Source: an uncultured Alphaproteobacteria bacterium
GTDB taxonomy: Bacteria; Pseudomonadota; Alphaproteobacteria; Rs-D84
Direction: 5' to 3'
Assembly (NCBI GenBank): GCA_944392595.1
Contig: CALXXD010000007.1
Span: 1-49,872 of the forward strand
DNA: 49,872 nucleotides
Of the stretch, positions 42,546 through 49,872 are shown piece by piece. Positions within the stretch are counted from its first letter, which is position 1. Each line of letters opens with the position of its first letter. Under the pieces are notes generated by a model. That model worked only from the letters and a program-made list of their open reading frames with translations, ran no database searches and had not been told where the DNA came from. Made by a program: the position numbers and the translations under genes.

Positions 42546-43454
42546 ATGCCACTTAAAAGCACTAAGCTTCATCGTGCCAAGCGATTAAAAAATGACGAGT
42601 TCTATACCCAATACCAAGATATTGAATCTGAATGCTCTAATTACTTAGAGCATTTTTTTAATAAAGTCATATATTGTAATTGCGATACCGCCAATAGCAA
42701 TTTCGTTAAATACTTCCAAAATCTTAAAAGCCAAGGATTAATAAAAGATATATTATGGTCTGGTGGGTTAAATGGGCTGGACTTCCGTAGCAATACATCC
42801 ATAGAACTATTAAAGCAGTCAGACATAGTTGTCACCAATCCGCCGTTTTCTTTATTTATTCCGTATATCAAACAGTTGGTTAAATACGACAAGCAATTTT
42901 TAATTATTGGCAACAGAAATGCCGTCAGTTACAGGGAAGTTTTTGAATTAATCAAAGACAATAAACTCTGGATTGGAACTATACCATTTGGGGCAAGTAT
43001 GCTGTTTGATGTGCCAGAGCCTGAAAAATTATTAATTCAAGGCAAAGAAAACATAACTTATGCTATTAAAGACGGAATTATAAAGGCAAGAGTTCCAGCG
43101 ACTTGGTTAACAAACATCCATCATAAAAATATGCCAAAAGAAATCCCATTGGTTAAACAATATACTGGTAATGAAACCGCATACCCAAAATATGACAACT
43201 TTGATGACATTGAAGTTAAATGTAAAAGAAATATCCCATACGACTATATGGGCATAATGGGTGTTCCTGTAACCTTCATAGACAGATATAACCCACAACA
43301 GTTTGAAATATTGGGTCTGGACAAAGATTTTACTTATGACGGTAAAAGTGTCCGCATAGGTGGTAAAAACCTTTATACACGGATATTTATAAGGCGAAAA
43401 TGCAATATGTCAGAAGTATCTAATGACAACCGGTTATTAAAGACCGCTGTTTAA
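42546..43454 (+). CDS. M.EcoRI-family adenine-specific DNA methyltransferase
   Basis: A 302-residue enzyme closely like M.EcoRI: LHRAKRLKNDEFYTQYQDIE at the start, VIYCNCD, LDFRSNTSIELLKQSDIVVT then NPPF (residues 98-101, catalytic), YDKQFLIIGNRNAVSYREVF and IPYDYMGIMGVPVTF. It is shorter by the insertion M.EcoRI has before DFRS. It transfers methyl to N6 of adenine; GAATTC as target is possible but not shown. Start at 42546, though the frame is open back to 42489. Ends overlap by four bases with the PLD gene on the opposite strand. Confidence 0.92.
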   Translation: MPLKSTKLHRAKRLKNDEFYTQYQDIESECSNYLEHFFNKVIYCNCDTANSNFVKYFQNLKSQGLIKDILWSGGLNGLDFRSNTSIELLKQSDIVVTNPPFSLFIPYIKQLVKYDKQFLIIGNRNAVSYREVFELIKDNKLWIGTIPFGASMLFDVPEPEKLLIQGKENITYAIKDGIIKARVPATWLTNIHHKNMPKEIPLVKQYTGNETAYPKYDNFDDIEVKCKRNIPYDYMGIMGVPVTFIDRYNPQQFEILGLDKDFTYDGKSVRIGGKNLYTRIFIRRKCNMSEVSNDNRLLKTAV

Positions 43455-43870
43455 TATAAATTCCACAGGTAATTAAACTGATTGGTAAATACTTTATTGG
43501 AAGATTGTTGAAAGAAAGTGCAGTTTTCTGCATTTGATTTACTGGCACTTTCTGTCCAATTATAAGAACCATTTTCTATATTCTTGCCGTCAAATATTGC
43601 GAATTTATGGTACATAATCTTATGCTTTACATTTGTTTTGACGGTTATTCCAGCATCAATCAGTTTAGATACCAGCGAATATTTACCCTTAGATTGTAAT
43701 CTGTCTGTAATCACCCTGATTTTAGCCCCACGGTCTTTGGCATTAATTAAAGCATCCACAATCTTTTCGTTGGTTATAGAATAAACGGCTATATCTATTT
43801 TCTTGGCATTATTTATTTGCTCTATGATATTATCTTCGCAATCAGTTCCGGGGGTAAAATAAAGCTGCAT
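43451..43870 (-). CDS. phospholipase D-like (Nuc family) nuclease
   Basis: A 139-residue single-HKD protein: IDIAVYSITNEKIVDAL, then MYHKFAIFDGKNIENGSYNW with the His-x-Lys-x4-Asp motif. Such Nuc-type proteins dimerise to form one active site and cut DNA without metal; BfiI uses the same nuclease for restriction. There is no signal peptide, unlike many Nuc proteins. The ATG directly follows the stop of the upstream EcoRII-N-like gene, so the two are co-translated, and it faces the methylase. Confidence 0.85.
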   Translation of the reverse strand: MQLYFTPGTDCEDNIIEQINNAKKIDIAVYSITNEKIVDALINAKDRGAKIRVITDRLQSKGKYSLVSKLIDAGITVKTNVKHKIMYHKFAIFDGKNIENGSYNWTESASKSNAENCTFFQQSSNKVFTNQFNYLWNLY

Positions 43871-44462
43871 CTAACCGTTTTCTGGAATTTCTGCATTAAT
43901 TGTTGGCAATTCTTCAAGGTCATATTCCGCCGTTTGCTTTGATTCAGATTCCCATAAATTTGACCAGAAAGATTTGCTTTCTTTTGGTTGTTGTTCTTGT
44001 TCAATGCCAAGTACATCATAAAGCTCATTAATTGCGGAATTCCCCTGTTGAATTAAAATTAAGGTTATTTCGTCTGGATTCTTTTTACCAACAACTAATA
44101 AATCACCAGCAATACCAGATTTCATAACTTCATTACTTGGATATTTGAATTCGCCTTTGCCACGACCATTCCAAGACGGTGGGGTATAATATTTCCACTC
44201 AATATCACCATACTCTGTAATTTGATTATCACCGATATAGACATATTCTGTTTCAAATGTCGCCTCAGCAGAGCCAAATAACCCGACAAAAGATTGCGAG
44301 CCCATAATTCTGTTATTGCTATGCTTACCGTATAAAGAATCTCGTTCTGTAAAGGTTTTAACTGCAACCCCCGAATAATCCGCCAGGTCTTTAATTTCAA
44401 ACCCAAAGCAATAAATGGGCAAGCATAAGACGAACAGAAAAGCTAGTATTAGTTTTTTTCAT
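43871..44462 (-). pseudogene. EcoRII-N-like domain protein, signal peptide out of frame at an A7 tract
   Basis: From a TTG at 44422 a 183-residue frame is open. Its pattern (AVKTFTERDSLYGKHSNNRI then GSQSFVGLFG, and YYTPPSWNGRGKGEFKYPSN) resembles the DNA-binding pseudobarrel of EcoRII-N and the DNA-binding part of BfiI. Upstream, the ATG at 44462 is followed by seven A (44453-44459); with six A it would read MKKLILAFLFVLCLPIYCFG in frame with the domain, a good signal peptide. So the gene is frameshifted, phase-variable, rescued by slippage, or misread. The domain call is tentative. Confidence 0.5.
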
Positions 44463-44617
44463 AATCGTGGATTAATTCCTTCAATGGATGTACAGGGATA
44501 ATATCGTAAACATAGTTGTCAATCAAGTTATACTAAAAGTATGATTGTATATGTTGTATTTATTTGATTTTATAGAATAAAACACTTACAATAGTATATA
44601 AATTCAAGGTGTTCATA

Positions 44618-44770
44618 ATGTATAGAGTATTTTTATTGTTGCTATTAGTTAGCTTAACCGCTTGCAATTCTTTAAGATGTGAGTTTACACATCCTGATGA
44701 TATGAGCCCAGAAATGTTGCAGCTGTGTTCTGCATATGCAAAATCTGATAGTATTTACATAGCAAAATAA
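44618..44770 (+). CDS. small lipoprotein
   Basis: A 50-residue frame MYRVFLLLLLVSLTACNSLRC... with lipobox SLTAC at residues 12-16; the mature 35 residues contain two more Cys. AAGGTG lies 8-13 bases upstream. Ends at a shared terminator (44776-44794). Too short to assign; lysis-type or immunity lipoproteins look like this, but nothing here shows that role. Confidence 0.6.
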   Translation: MYRVFLLLLLVSLTACNSLRCEFTHPDDMSPEMLQLCSAYAKSDSIYIAK

Positions 44771-44775
44771 AAATT

Positions 44776-44794
44776 AACCACTTTAATGGTGGTT
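44776..44794. terminator. hairpin between convergent genes
   Basis: AACCACTTTAATGGTGGTT with A/T-rich flanks between the small lipoprotein gene and the gene at 44813. Confidence 0.55.
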
Positions 44795-44812
44795 ATATAA
44801 AAGTTATTAATC

Positions 44813-45181
44813 CTATTCTGCTATTACAACAGGGACGGTCTTTAAAAATTCTCCCTTTGTCTCATATTGGTATGTACCAATTTGACGAAAGCATTTGGTG
44901 GCTTTTACAATTTGCTCGTCATAATATACCTTATTTTCATCGTTTACTAATAAAACAAGAATGCCATTATAGCCATAGTCACCTTTGGTAGTTGCCAAAG
45001 CAGCGGTAGGTTCAATTACCTGAAAAATTTCTACAGAGCCCTTTGCTAAACATTCACCAGGTTTGTCAAATATGTTAACCCCATTGTTTGAAGTACTTGT
45101 GCTTCCTATGATAAAAATTGTTAAAAATGTCATTATTATTCCGCAAATAAAGCCGCCAAAAAATAATAGAAACTTTTTCAT
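44813..45181 (-). CDS. hypothetical membrane-anchored protein
   Basis: A 122-residue protein: N-terminal membrane anchor MKKFLLFFGGFICGIIMTFL and on to residue 26, then an extracytoplasmic domain of about 95 residues with two Cys and no known motif. The start at 45181 has AAAGGA 8 bases upstream. The region 45182-45474 after it has no gene I can support. Confidence 0.65.
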   Translation of the reverse strand: MKKFLLFFGGFICGIIMTFLTIFIIGSTSTSNNGVNIFDKPGECLAKGSVEIFQVIEPTAALATTKGDYGYNGILVLLVNDENKVYYDEQIVKATKCFRQIGTYQYETKGEFLKTVPVVIAE

Positions 45182-45474
45182 AAATAATCCTTTTAATACT
45201 ATAACCATAATTTACTAAAAGAAATAATAATAATCAAGATGTTTCCCTCTTTTGCTGCAAAAATACAACCGACAGCTGAACTATATGCTGTAAATACGCC
45301 GATATCAGCGCACGATGAACGTATCATATAATAAAAATCCCACAATGAGTTGATTAACCCGCGGATGATTCTTGGTTTACATAACGCATACTTATTAAAT
45401 AAAAAATCCGGACGCATTTATTAGTTCAGGTTAATAGTGCGAGATATTTCTAAAAATCAGAATGGGGCTTAATA

Positions 45475-46296
45475 TTATTTTATCCTATATAAATCGTTTA
45501 ATGTTTTTCCAGCCTTGTTTTTCCATTCCGTCCAACCATTGGCGTTTCTTGCTAGTACAATTTGCGCAGCAGATGAAACAGTAGAGAAAAGAGTATCTTC
45601 TGTTAACTTATAGAAGCCGTTCTCTTCTTGTAAAACAGCCTTTTTAATCAAGTCATCTCGTTTAGATAAACTTTTTGTTCCTCTGTGTACTTTCATACGA
45701 CATTTTGCGCCTTTAAGTAATAAAAAGCCAGAATCTGGATTATAGCGTCCTTGGCCAAAACTTCCGTATTTATCTTTACACGTTAAAATATTATCTTTCG
45801 ATTCATCTTGAAAACATTTTAAACCTAATGTTGATAAAATGAATTCGATCGTTTCAATATAACAAGTTAATTCATCTAGTTTTTCGTCTTGTAATTTTTG
45901 AATTTGTGGGATTTGTCTGTTTTCTTCTGAATCAATATTGTCAAATTCTTTTGCTTTTTTTATAAAATAATATTCAAGATAGGAAATGTCAGTATCACTA
46001 AATCCATTTATACTATCAAGTTGAATGGCAAATACTGTATTCCAAAAACTTTTCTTTTTTATGTGGTGCTGAATTCTACTTTTTACTTTACCTTTTCCAA
46101 TATAAAGTTTTGGTTTTTCTGTCGTTACACTATCAATCAAGATATAAATGCCATTAAAATCTAATTTATCAATGTTATTGCTTATTTCTGTAAGTGGTAT
46201 TTGAAACACGACTGGTTTTTCGGTAGTGATTGACGCTTTCCTTAATCCATTAGGCTTTCCGTTTGGTAAATAAATTTGAATAGTTTTTCCTGCCAT
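45475..46296 (-). CDS. GIY-YIG nuclease with C-terminal DUF4357
   Basis: A 273-residue protein. Residues 46-130 hold a GIY-YIG domain (GIYILIDS then KLYIGKGKVKSRIQHH). The C-terminal 60 residues (LFSTVSSAAQIVLARNANGW then TEWKNKAGKTLNDLYR) match DUF4357, a small domain often attached to restriction-type nucleases and methylases. Probably a DNA endonuclease of a defence or mobile module. AT-rich like its neighbours; no partner methylase adjacent. Confidence 0.82.
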   Translation of the reverse strand: MAGKTIQIYLPNGKPNGLRKASITTEKPVVFQIPLTEISNNIDKLDFNGIYILIDSVTTEKPKLYIGKGKVKSRIQHHIKKKSFWNTVFAIQLDSINGFSDTDISYLEYYFIKKAKEFDNIDSEENRQIPQIQKLQDEKLDELTCYIETIEFILSTLGLKCFQDESKDNILTCKDKYGSFGQGRYNPDSGFLLLKGAKCRMKVHRGTKSLSKRDDLIKKAVLQEENGFYKLTEDTLFSTVSSAAQIVLARNANGWTEWKNKAGKTLNDLYRIK

Positions 46297-46513
46297 AATA
46301 AATACCTATTGTTGCTAGTATGATACTAATAGAAAAATTACAAAGTTTCAAATAAAATCGTAAAATCTCCACTTGTCACGGACATAAATTCAACTAATTT
46401 ATCATCAAGAGCTTTTATTTTGTGGCACCAGGTCATCATATTAAGTTAAATTTTAATATTAAAATAGCCGCTTTTGAAAGTATATAGGTAACATAAGAAA
46501 AGCAAAAGAAAAA

Positions 46514-46561
46514 GGGTTCCACCTGGAACCCTTATAATCCTTGACTCGGGCAAGCGTGCAA
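46514..46561 (-). repeat. tRNA-Asn-like remnant 3 with hairpin
   Basis: GGGTTCCACCTGGAACCC hairpin (46514-46531), then AATCCTTGACTCGGGCAAGC and GTGCAA (46536-46561). The core CTCGGGCA matches the tRNA-Asn 3' end; the extension AGCGTGCAA is shared only with remnant 4, so 3 and 4 form a direct-repeat pair around the peptidase E gene. The 307-base gap 46297-46603 holds nothing else. Confidence 0.65.
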
Positions 46562-46603
46562 ATGTCAAGAAAAATTCTCGGTATTTTTTCAAAAATAATG
46601 ATA

Positions 46604-47341
46604 CTAATCCCTTTCTCGTGTTTTTGCTTGTATTGGGTTTAGGCAATAAATATTTTTATTTGGTTGACTGGTTATGGTTGATATTTTACCGTTGTCAAAT
46701 ATAATTGCTGCACAATTATCTAACGCATACCCTGTAACACCACGTTTTTTTAATAACGCATTAAAATACATTCTGTCAGATTCCGATTTTGTATCATAGT
46801 GTGGTACGCAGAAACCTTTTATAAAACCAAGACCAGGCAAAAAATCTAATTTTTCCCAATCAGTTTTACCTGTTTCATCTTTTATATAATCGTCATTGTC
46901 ATAATACTCGAACCAACATATTGCCCCTGCAGATAGTCCAGATAGAATAACACCTTTATCGCCATATTCTTTTAATAATTTATCGAAACCTGTTCTACGC
47001 CAACAATTTATCATCAGCAATGTGTCGCCTCCACCAACATATATGATATCAGTGTTATCTAAAATTTTTCGAATATTATCTATGGTCGGAGGATTGTTGA
47101 TTAAACGCAGTTCTGAAACATTAGCCCCCAAGGATTGAAAATGTGTTATCAGAAAATCTGTATAAGACGGCAAATCGTTGCCAGCTGTTCCTAGAATTAG
47201 AATATTAGGATTCTTTTTGCCAGATAATTCGATAATTTTTTTGTTAATTAGTGTATTTTCAAAAGGGTATTGTTTTATTGTACCGTCTGGTAGTATTTTG
47301 GTGCGCCCATTTTCGCCGCCTCCGATAGCAACAATTTTCAT
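46604..47341 (-). CDS. peptidase E (S51 family)
   Basis: A 245-residue cytosolic Ser peptidase. The nucleophile is Ser137 in ILSGLSAGAICWF, with YVGGGDTLLMI before it (near 101) and GYALDNCAAIIF near 205 bearing the likely acid/His region. Peptidase E (PepE) releases N-terminal Asp from dipeptides; homologues also include cyanophycinases. Low GC, flanked by direct repeats at 46536 and 47507, so a one-gene module. AAAGGATAAA lies upstream. Confidence 0.85.
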   Translation of the reverse strand: MKIVAIGGGENGRTKILPDGTIKQYPFENTLINKKIIELSGKKNPNILILGTAGNDLPSYTDFLITHFQSLGANVSELRLINNPPTIDNIRKILDNTDIIYVGGGDTLLMINCWRRTGFDKLLKEYGDKGVILSGLSAGAICWFEYYDNDDYIKDETGKTDWEKLDFLPGLGFIKGFCVPHYDTKSESDRMYFNALLKKRGVTGYALDNCAAIIFDNGKISTITSQPNKNIYCLNPIQAKTRERD

Positions 47342-47483
47342 GTTTTATCCTTTTTGAGTATATTTTGTAATTATACGATTTGGGTTAAAAATATTCAAGA
47401 TTAATTCGATAATTTAGACAAAAGGGTAATAATTCTCATAAAAAATATCGAAGTATGTGGAATTTTAATCATAGTAAAACAAA

Positions 47484-47535
47484 AACCGCCTTGACAGCGG
47501 CAGGTTGAAATCCTTGGCTCGGGCAAGCGTGCAAG
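47484..47535 (-). repeat. tRNA-Asn-like remnant 4 with hairpin
   Basis: AACCGCC/GGCAGGTT hairpin (47484-47506), then GAAATCCTTGGCTCGGGCA and AGCGTGCAAG (47507-47535). Same tRNA-derived core as remnants 1-3, and the same extension as remnant 3. Confidence 0.7.
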
Positions 47536-47599
47536 TATCTAAAATAATTGCCTTGATAATTTTATAATATTTATGATATTCTTCCTTAAAAGGATATAT

Positions 47600-48220
47600 A
47601 TGCCATTGGTTAAAAAGTCATATTATCATGGAAGTGCTACGGAAATACAAGATGACGCCTTAATGCCAAAGGAACAGTGGAATAGTGTTCAAAATGCACG
47701 TGTTAAAGGTGCTTTTGTTACAAGCGATAAAAATTATGCAAAATTTTTTGCTATTGTAAGATGTGTTTCTGGTCGTGGACAAATACAGTTGCATAATAAG
47801 AAAATTTATATAGAACGATTGTCAAAGCATATTAAACCGAATTTTTATGTTTATACTGTTTATGAAATGCCGGATGCACCTTTTATACATGATAAAGGTA
47901 AGGAATATTATTCAGAAAGCCCCATAAAAATTGCCAAAAGAGAAAAATATGATACAGCAGTTGAAATTGAAAAGTTGGGGTATGAAGTTTATGTACTAAA
48001 TACTTGTTATGATAACGCCAAAACAACTCAAGGTGATAACAATTATGACAAACAAAATTATATGAATGAGGCAATTCGTAAAGGTGAATTTCATCGTGTA
48101 AATATAGTGGATTTATTGAAACGGCAGGCTACATCAGATTTGAAACGTGGTACTAATAAATTACGGATTAAAATTGGTAATATTTCTAGAGCTTTGCAAA
48201 GTATATTTGGCAGAGAATAA
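47600..48220 (+). CDS. putative ADP-ribosyltransferase-fold (Arr-like) protein
   Basis: A 206-residue protein whose N terminus, KSYYHGSATEIQDDALMPK, followed by GAFVTSDKNYAKFFAI, resembles the FYHGT...vyLT...A segment of rifampin ADP-ribosyltransferases (Arr) and related NAD-using folds. The C-terminal third is basic. If right, it would modify a small molecule or macromolecule using NAD+, perhaps as a toxin or resistance factor; no antitoxin is adjacent. AAAGGA precedes ATG 47600. Low GC; the sole gene of module IV. Confidence 0.4.
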   Translation: MPLVKKSYYHGSATEIQDDALMPKEQWNSVQNARVKGAFVTSDKNYAKFFAIVRCVSGRGQIQLHNKKIYIERLSKHIKPNFYVYTVYEMPDAPFIHDKGKEYYSESPIKIAKREKYDTAVEIEKLGYEVYVLNTCYDNAKTTQGDNNYDKQNYMNEAIRKGEFHRVNIVDLLKRQATSDLKRGTNKLRIKIGNISRALQSIFGRE

Positions 48221-48296
48221 CTCGATAACTTGTAAAAGTGATTAATTTTATATATTAAAATTGTCGAATAGTATAAACACTATGTGTATTCAAACG

Positions 48297-48322
48297 AAAA
48301 CCGCCCCGATAGGACGGTTTGT
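48297..48322 (-). terminator. intrinsic terminator of tRNA-Asn
   Basis: On minus, AACCGTCC-TATC-GGGGCGGTT plus TTCG, just after the tRNA. Related hairpins stand beside remnants 1, 2 and 4. Confidence 0.75.
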
Positions 48323-48328
48323 AATTCT

Positions 48329-48404
48329 TGGCTCGGGCAACTGGACTCGAACCAGTGACATACGGATTAACAGTCCGTTGTTCTACCGACTGAACTATGC
48401 CCGA
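48329..48404 (-). tRNA. tRNA-Asn (GUU)
   Basis: A complete 76-base cloverleaf: acceptor TCGGGCA/TGCCCGA, D arm AGTTCAGTCGGTAGAACA, anticodon loop CTGTTAA with GTT, T arm CTGGTTCGAGTCCAG, discriminator G and an encoded CCA. It is the intact copy at the right edge of the accessory region and the likely integration target. Confidence 0.95.
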
Positions 48405-48524
48405 ATAGCCCGCATATCATATAACCTTTTTTATCCGATTTCAAGTACTTTTTTTATCCGTTGCGATTTTGCTTTTTTAGTGCTATATTTTTACCCGTCC
48501 AATAAAAAACATAGAGGAAGCAAA

Positions 48525-49343
48525 ATGTTATTAAAAGGAAAAAAGATTTTAATTACTGGTGTCGCAAATGATTGGTCTATGGCGTGGGCTATTGCCCGCC
48601 GCGCGCATGACGAAGGCGCAGAAATCGCCATGCCGTATGCTATGCCAAATTTGGAAAAACGCGTGCGTCCGTTGGCTGAATCCATCGGCGCAAAGTTCGT
48701 CCAGGAATGCAATGTTCAAAATGACGAACAAATGGATTCTTTGTTTGCGAACATTGAACGCGAATGGGGCAAACTGGACGGCATGCTGCACGCGATTGCG
48801 TTTTCAGATAAAAACGAATTGACCGGTCGTTATGCAGACACAACACGTGCAAATTTCAAAAATACTATGGACGTGTCAGTATATTCTTTGGTTGATTTGA
48901 CGCGTCGTGCATCCAAACTGATGACAGACGGCGGCAGTATCGTTACATTAACATACTACGGCGGTGAAAAATCAGTACCAAATTACAATGTAATGGGTGT
49001 TGCAAAATCAGCGTTGGACAGCAGTGTTCGTTATCTGGCATCCGACCTGGGGCGTGATAAAATTCGCATCAACGCAATCAGCGCGGGCCCGATTATGACG
49101 TTGGCGTCGTCTGGTGTTGGCGGGATGAAATCCATGCTGCGCCTGAATGCGGAACAAACCCCATTGCGCCGCAATATGACGTTGGACGATGTGTCCGGTG
49201 CGGCTGTGTATTTGTTCAGTGACCTGTCCAGCGCGGTTACCGGCGAAGTACATCACGTTGATTGCGGATATTCCACAACTGGGATGATTCCAAACGATTT
49301 GAAAGATGTTTTATTACGCGGCTTGGACGAACAGGATAAATAA
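48525..49343 (+). CDS. fabI: enoyl-[acyl-carrier-protein] reductase [NADH]
   Basis: A 272-residue short-chain dehydrogenase fold enzyme that reduces enoyl-ACP in fatty acid elongation. It has the FabI N-terminal pattern KKILITGVANDWSMAWAIA, the LHAIAFSDK segment, the Tyr-x6-Lys type active site YNVMGVAKSAL near residues 155-166, and ISAGPIMTLASSG. AGAGGAAG lies before the ATG at 48525; a longer frame back to 48261 crosses the tRNA. Terminator downstream. Confidence 0.95.
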   Translation: MLLKGKKILITGVANDWSMAWAIARRAHDEGAEIAMPYAMPNLEKRVRPLAESIGAKFVQECNVQNDEQMDSLFANIEREWGKLDGMLHAIAFSDKNELTGRYADTTRANFKNTMDVSVYSLVDLTRRASKLMTDGGSIVTLTYYGGEKSVPNYNVMGVAKSALDSSVRYLASDLGRDKIRINAISAGPIMTLASSGVGGMKSMLRLNAEQTPLRRNMTLDDVSGAAVYLFSDLSSAVTGEVHHVDCGYSTTGMIPNDLKDVLLRGLDEQDK

Positions 49344-49365
49344 AAAATCGTTTTGATTCAGCATA

Positions 49366-49391
49366 AAAATCCCGTCATTTGACGGGATTTT
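49366..49391 (+). terminator. intrinsic terminator of fabI
   Basis: AAATCCCGTCATTTGACGGG followed by ATTTTTTA. Confidence 0.85.
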
Positions 49392-49494
49392 TTATCAGAA
49401 TATTTTCCTGTAAAAAATAATTGATTTTGGTTAAGGATTCAATCATAATAAGAATATAGTCAAGACAACGTGCGGAAAAATCAGGAGGGAAAAA

Positions 49495-49740
49495 ATGATA
49501 ACGAATGCAATGTTTTGGCGTGCAATAGATAATTTGGCCGCGGCGCATAATATTTCTTGTTCGCGCATGGCGCAAATCAGTGGAATGGATATAACGGCAC
49601 TGAATAAATGCAAGCGTCGTAGTGCAGATGGCAAACCACATTGGATGTCGGTCGGCAGTTTAGTCAAAATCATGAATGCCACAAATACCACTTGGCGTGA
49701 ATTTGCAGATTTTTTCCCACCCGACCGCGGCCGTGAATAA
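49495..49740 (+). CDS. small phage-repressor-type HTH DNA-binding protein
   Basis: An 81-residue protein with a helix-turn-helix (about residues 21-40, SCSRMAQISGMDITALNKCK) followed by GSLVKIMNATNTTWREFADF, the layout of short Cro/CI-like or LexA-like regulators lacking the peptidase domain. AGGAGGG lies before the ATG. Target unknown; monocistronic with a terminator. Confidence 0.7.
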   Translation: MITNAMFWRAIDNLAAAHNISCSRMAQISGMDITALNKCKRRSADGKPHWMSVGSLVKIMNATNTTWREFADFFPPDRGRE

Positions 49741-49750
49741 AATTATATTT

Positions 49751-49778
49751 CCGTTGTGTTAACAGCGGATTTTTTTTA
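49751..49778 (+). terminator. intrinsic terminator
   Basis: CCGTTG-TGTTAA-CAGCGG followed by ATTTTTTTT. Confidence 0.8.
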
Positions 49779-49789
49779 TAATCAGGGGT

Positions 49790-49872
49790 ATGAGTAAAAC
49801 ACCTGATTTATTGATATTGGCCGAACACGCAGATTTAATGAAAAAATTAAACGCGTGGGACATAGCATATCA
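49790..49872 (+). CDS. 5' end of a gene running off the window, perhaps DNA ligase LigA
   Basis: An open frame MSKTPDLLILAEHADLMKKL...NAWDIAY continues past the window end, with AGGGG before the ATG at 49790. The string LNAWDIAYH is similar to the LigA N terminus, where a short helical start leads into D/AYY and a later DAEYD, but only 27 residues are visible. Confidence 0.45.
   Translation, partial: MSKTPDLLILAEHADLMKKLNAWDIAY

Noticed and set aside
45199-45417. 72-residue minus frame (MRPDFLFNKYALCKP...)
   Set aside because: Odd composition, no ribosome binding site, overlaps the preferred upstream region of the gene at 44813-45181. Could be a relic, not supported as a gene.
33506-48404. 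Tyrosine integrase or transposase for the accessory region
   Set aside because: None found on either strand; only a small serine recombinase at 39783 is present.
1-49872. CRISPR array or insertion sequence
   Set aside because: No regularly spaced repeat-spacer pattern and no transposase gene with terminal inverted repeats was seen.

Overview
The window reads as a chromosomal segment of a Gram-negative bacterium, most likely a small-genome, host- or gut-associated alphaproteobacterium. This is inferred from family content (lipid A phosphatase and PagL-like deacylase, lipoproteins, RNase E, PriA, RecG, M48-TPR protease, TcdA, TatD) and moderate GC; no rRNA or marker set is present to prove it. 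Core genes mostly carry good Shine-Dalgarno sequences and strong hairpin terminators of the ACGGGGC...GCCCCGT type.

Layout. 1-290: tandem, partly degenerate tRNA-Leu(UAG) copies. 290-9.6 kb: housekeeping genes (LptM-like lipopeptide, gap, miaA, a paralogous pair of unknowns, a kinase-fold phosphotransferase, priA, a SHOCT protein, a lone VirB11-type ATPase, two lipoproteins). 9.6-10.8 kb: a structured RNA (R1) and dense interspersed palindromic repeats, one family shared with the spacer downstream of gap. 10.8-22.8 kb: rne, a UPF0104 membrane protein, rph, three small coiled-coil proteins, ackA, recG, an M48 protease and a 782-residue unknown. 22.9-28.6 kb: a lipid A remodelling pair, a secreted lectin-like protein, tRNA-Lys and small genes; two more structured leaders (R3, R2) lie here. 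28.8-33.5 kb: tcdA-tatD and a TetR-controlled operon (flavodoxin, alpha/beta hydrolase, DUF362).

33.5-48.4 kb is an accessory region between the DUF362 gene and an intact tRNA-Asn. Four additional copies of the tRNA-Asn 3' end, each beside a hairpin, divide it into modules: (I) Nudix, Nudix-ASCH, GreA-like and an archaeal-type aspartyl-tRNA synthetase behind a T-box-like leader; (II) an AT-rich defence cluster with an ApeA-like HEPN protein, a serine recombinase, an OLD-family ATPase/TOPRIM nuclease, an M.EcoRI-type methylase facing a PLD nuclease and an EcoRII-N-like protein, and a GIY-YIG protein; (III) peptidase E; (IV) a possible ADP-ribosyltransferase-fold protein. fabI, a small HTH protein and the start of another gene close the window.

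The most novel signal is a set of three leader RNAs (R1 about 9834-10001 minus, R2 about 26136-26366 minus, R3 about 23664-23883 plus). They share almost no sequence but have one architecture: own promoter, 5' hairpin, a two-part closing stem around three hairpins, then a segment that can pair either with the 3' arm of the middle hairpin or with the intrinsic terminator just before the next gene. This resembles a family of attenuators or riboswitches that I cannot match to a known class. Second are the tRNA-Asn module array and the T-box-like leader on aspS2.
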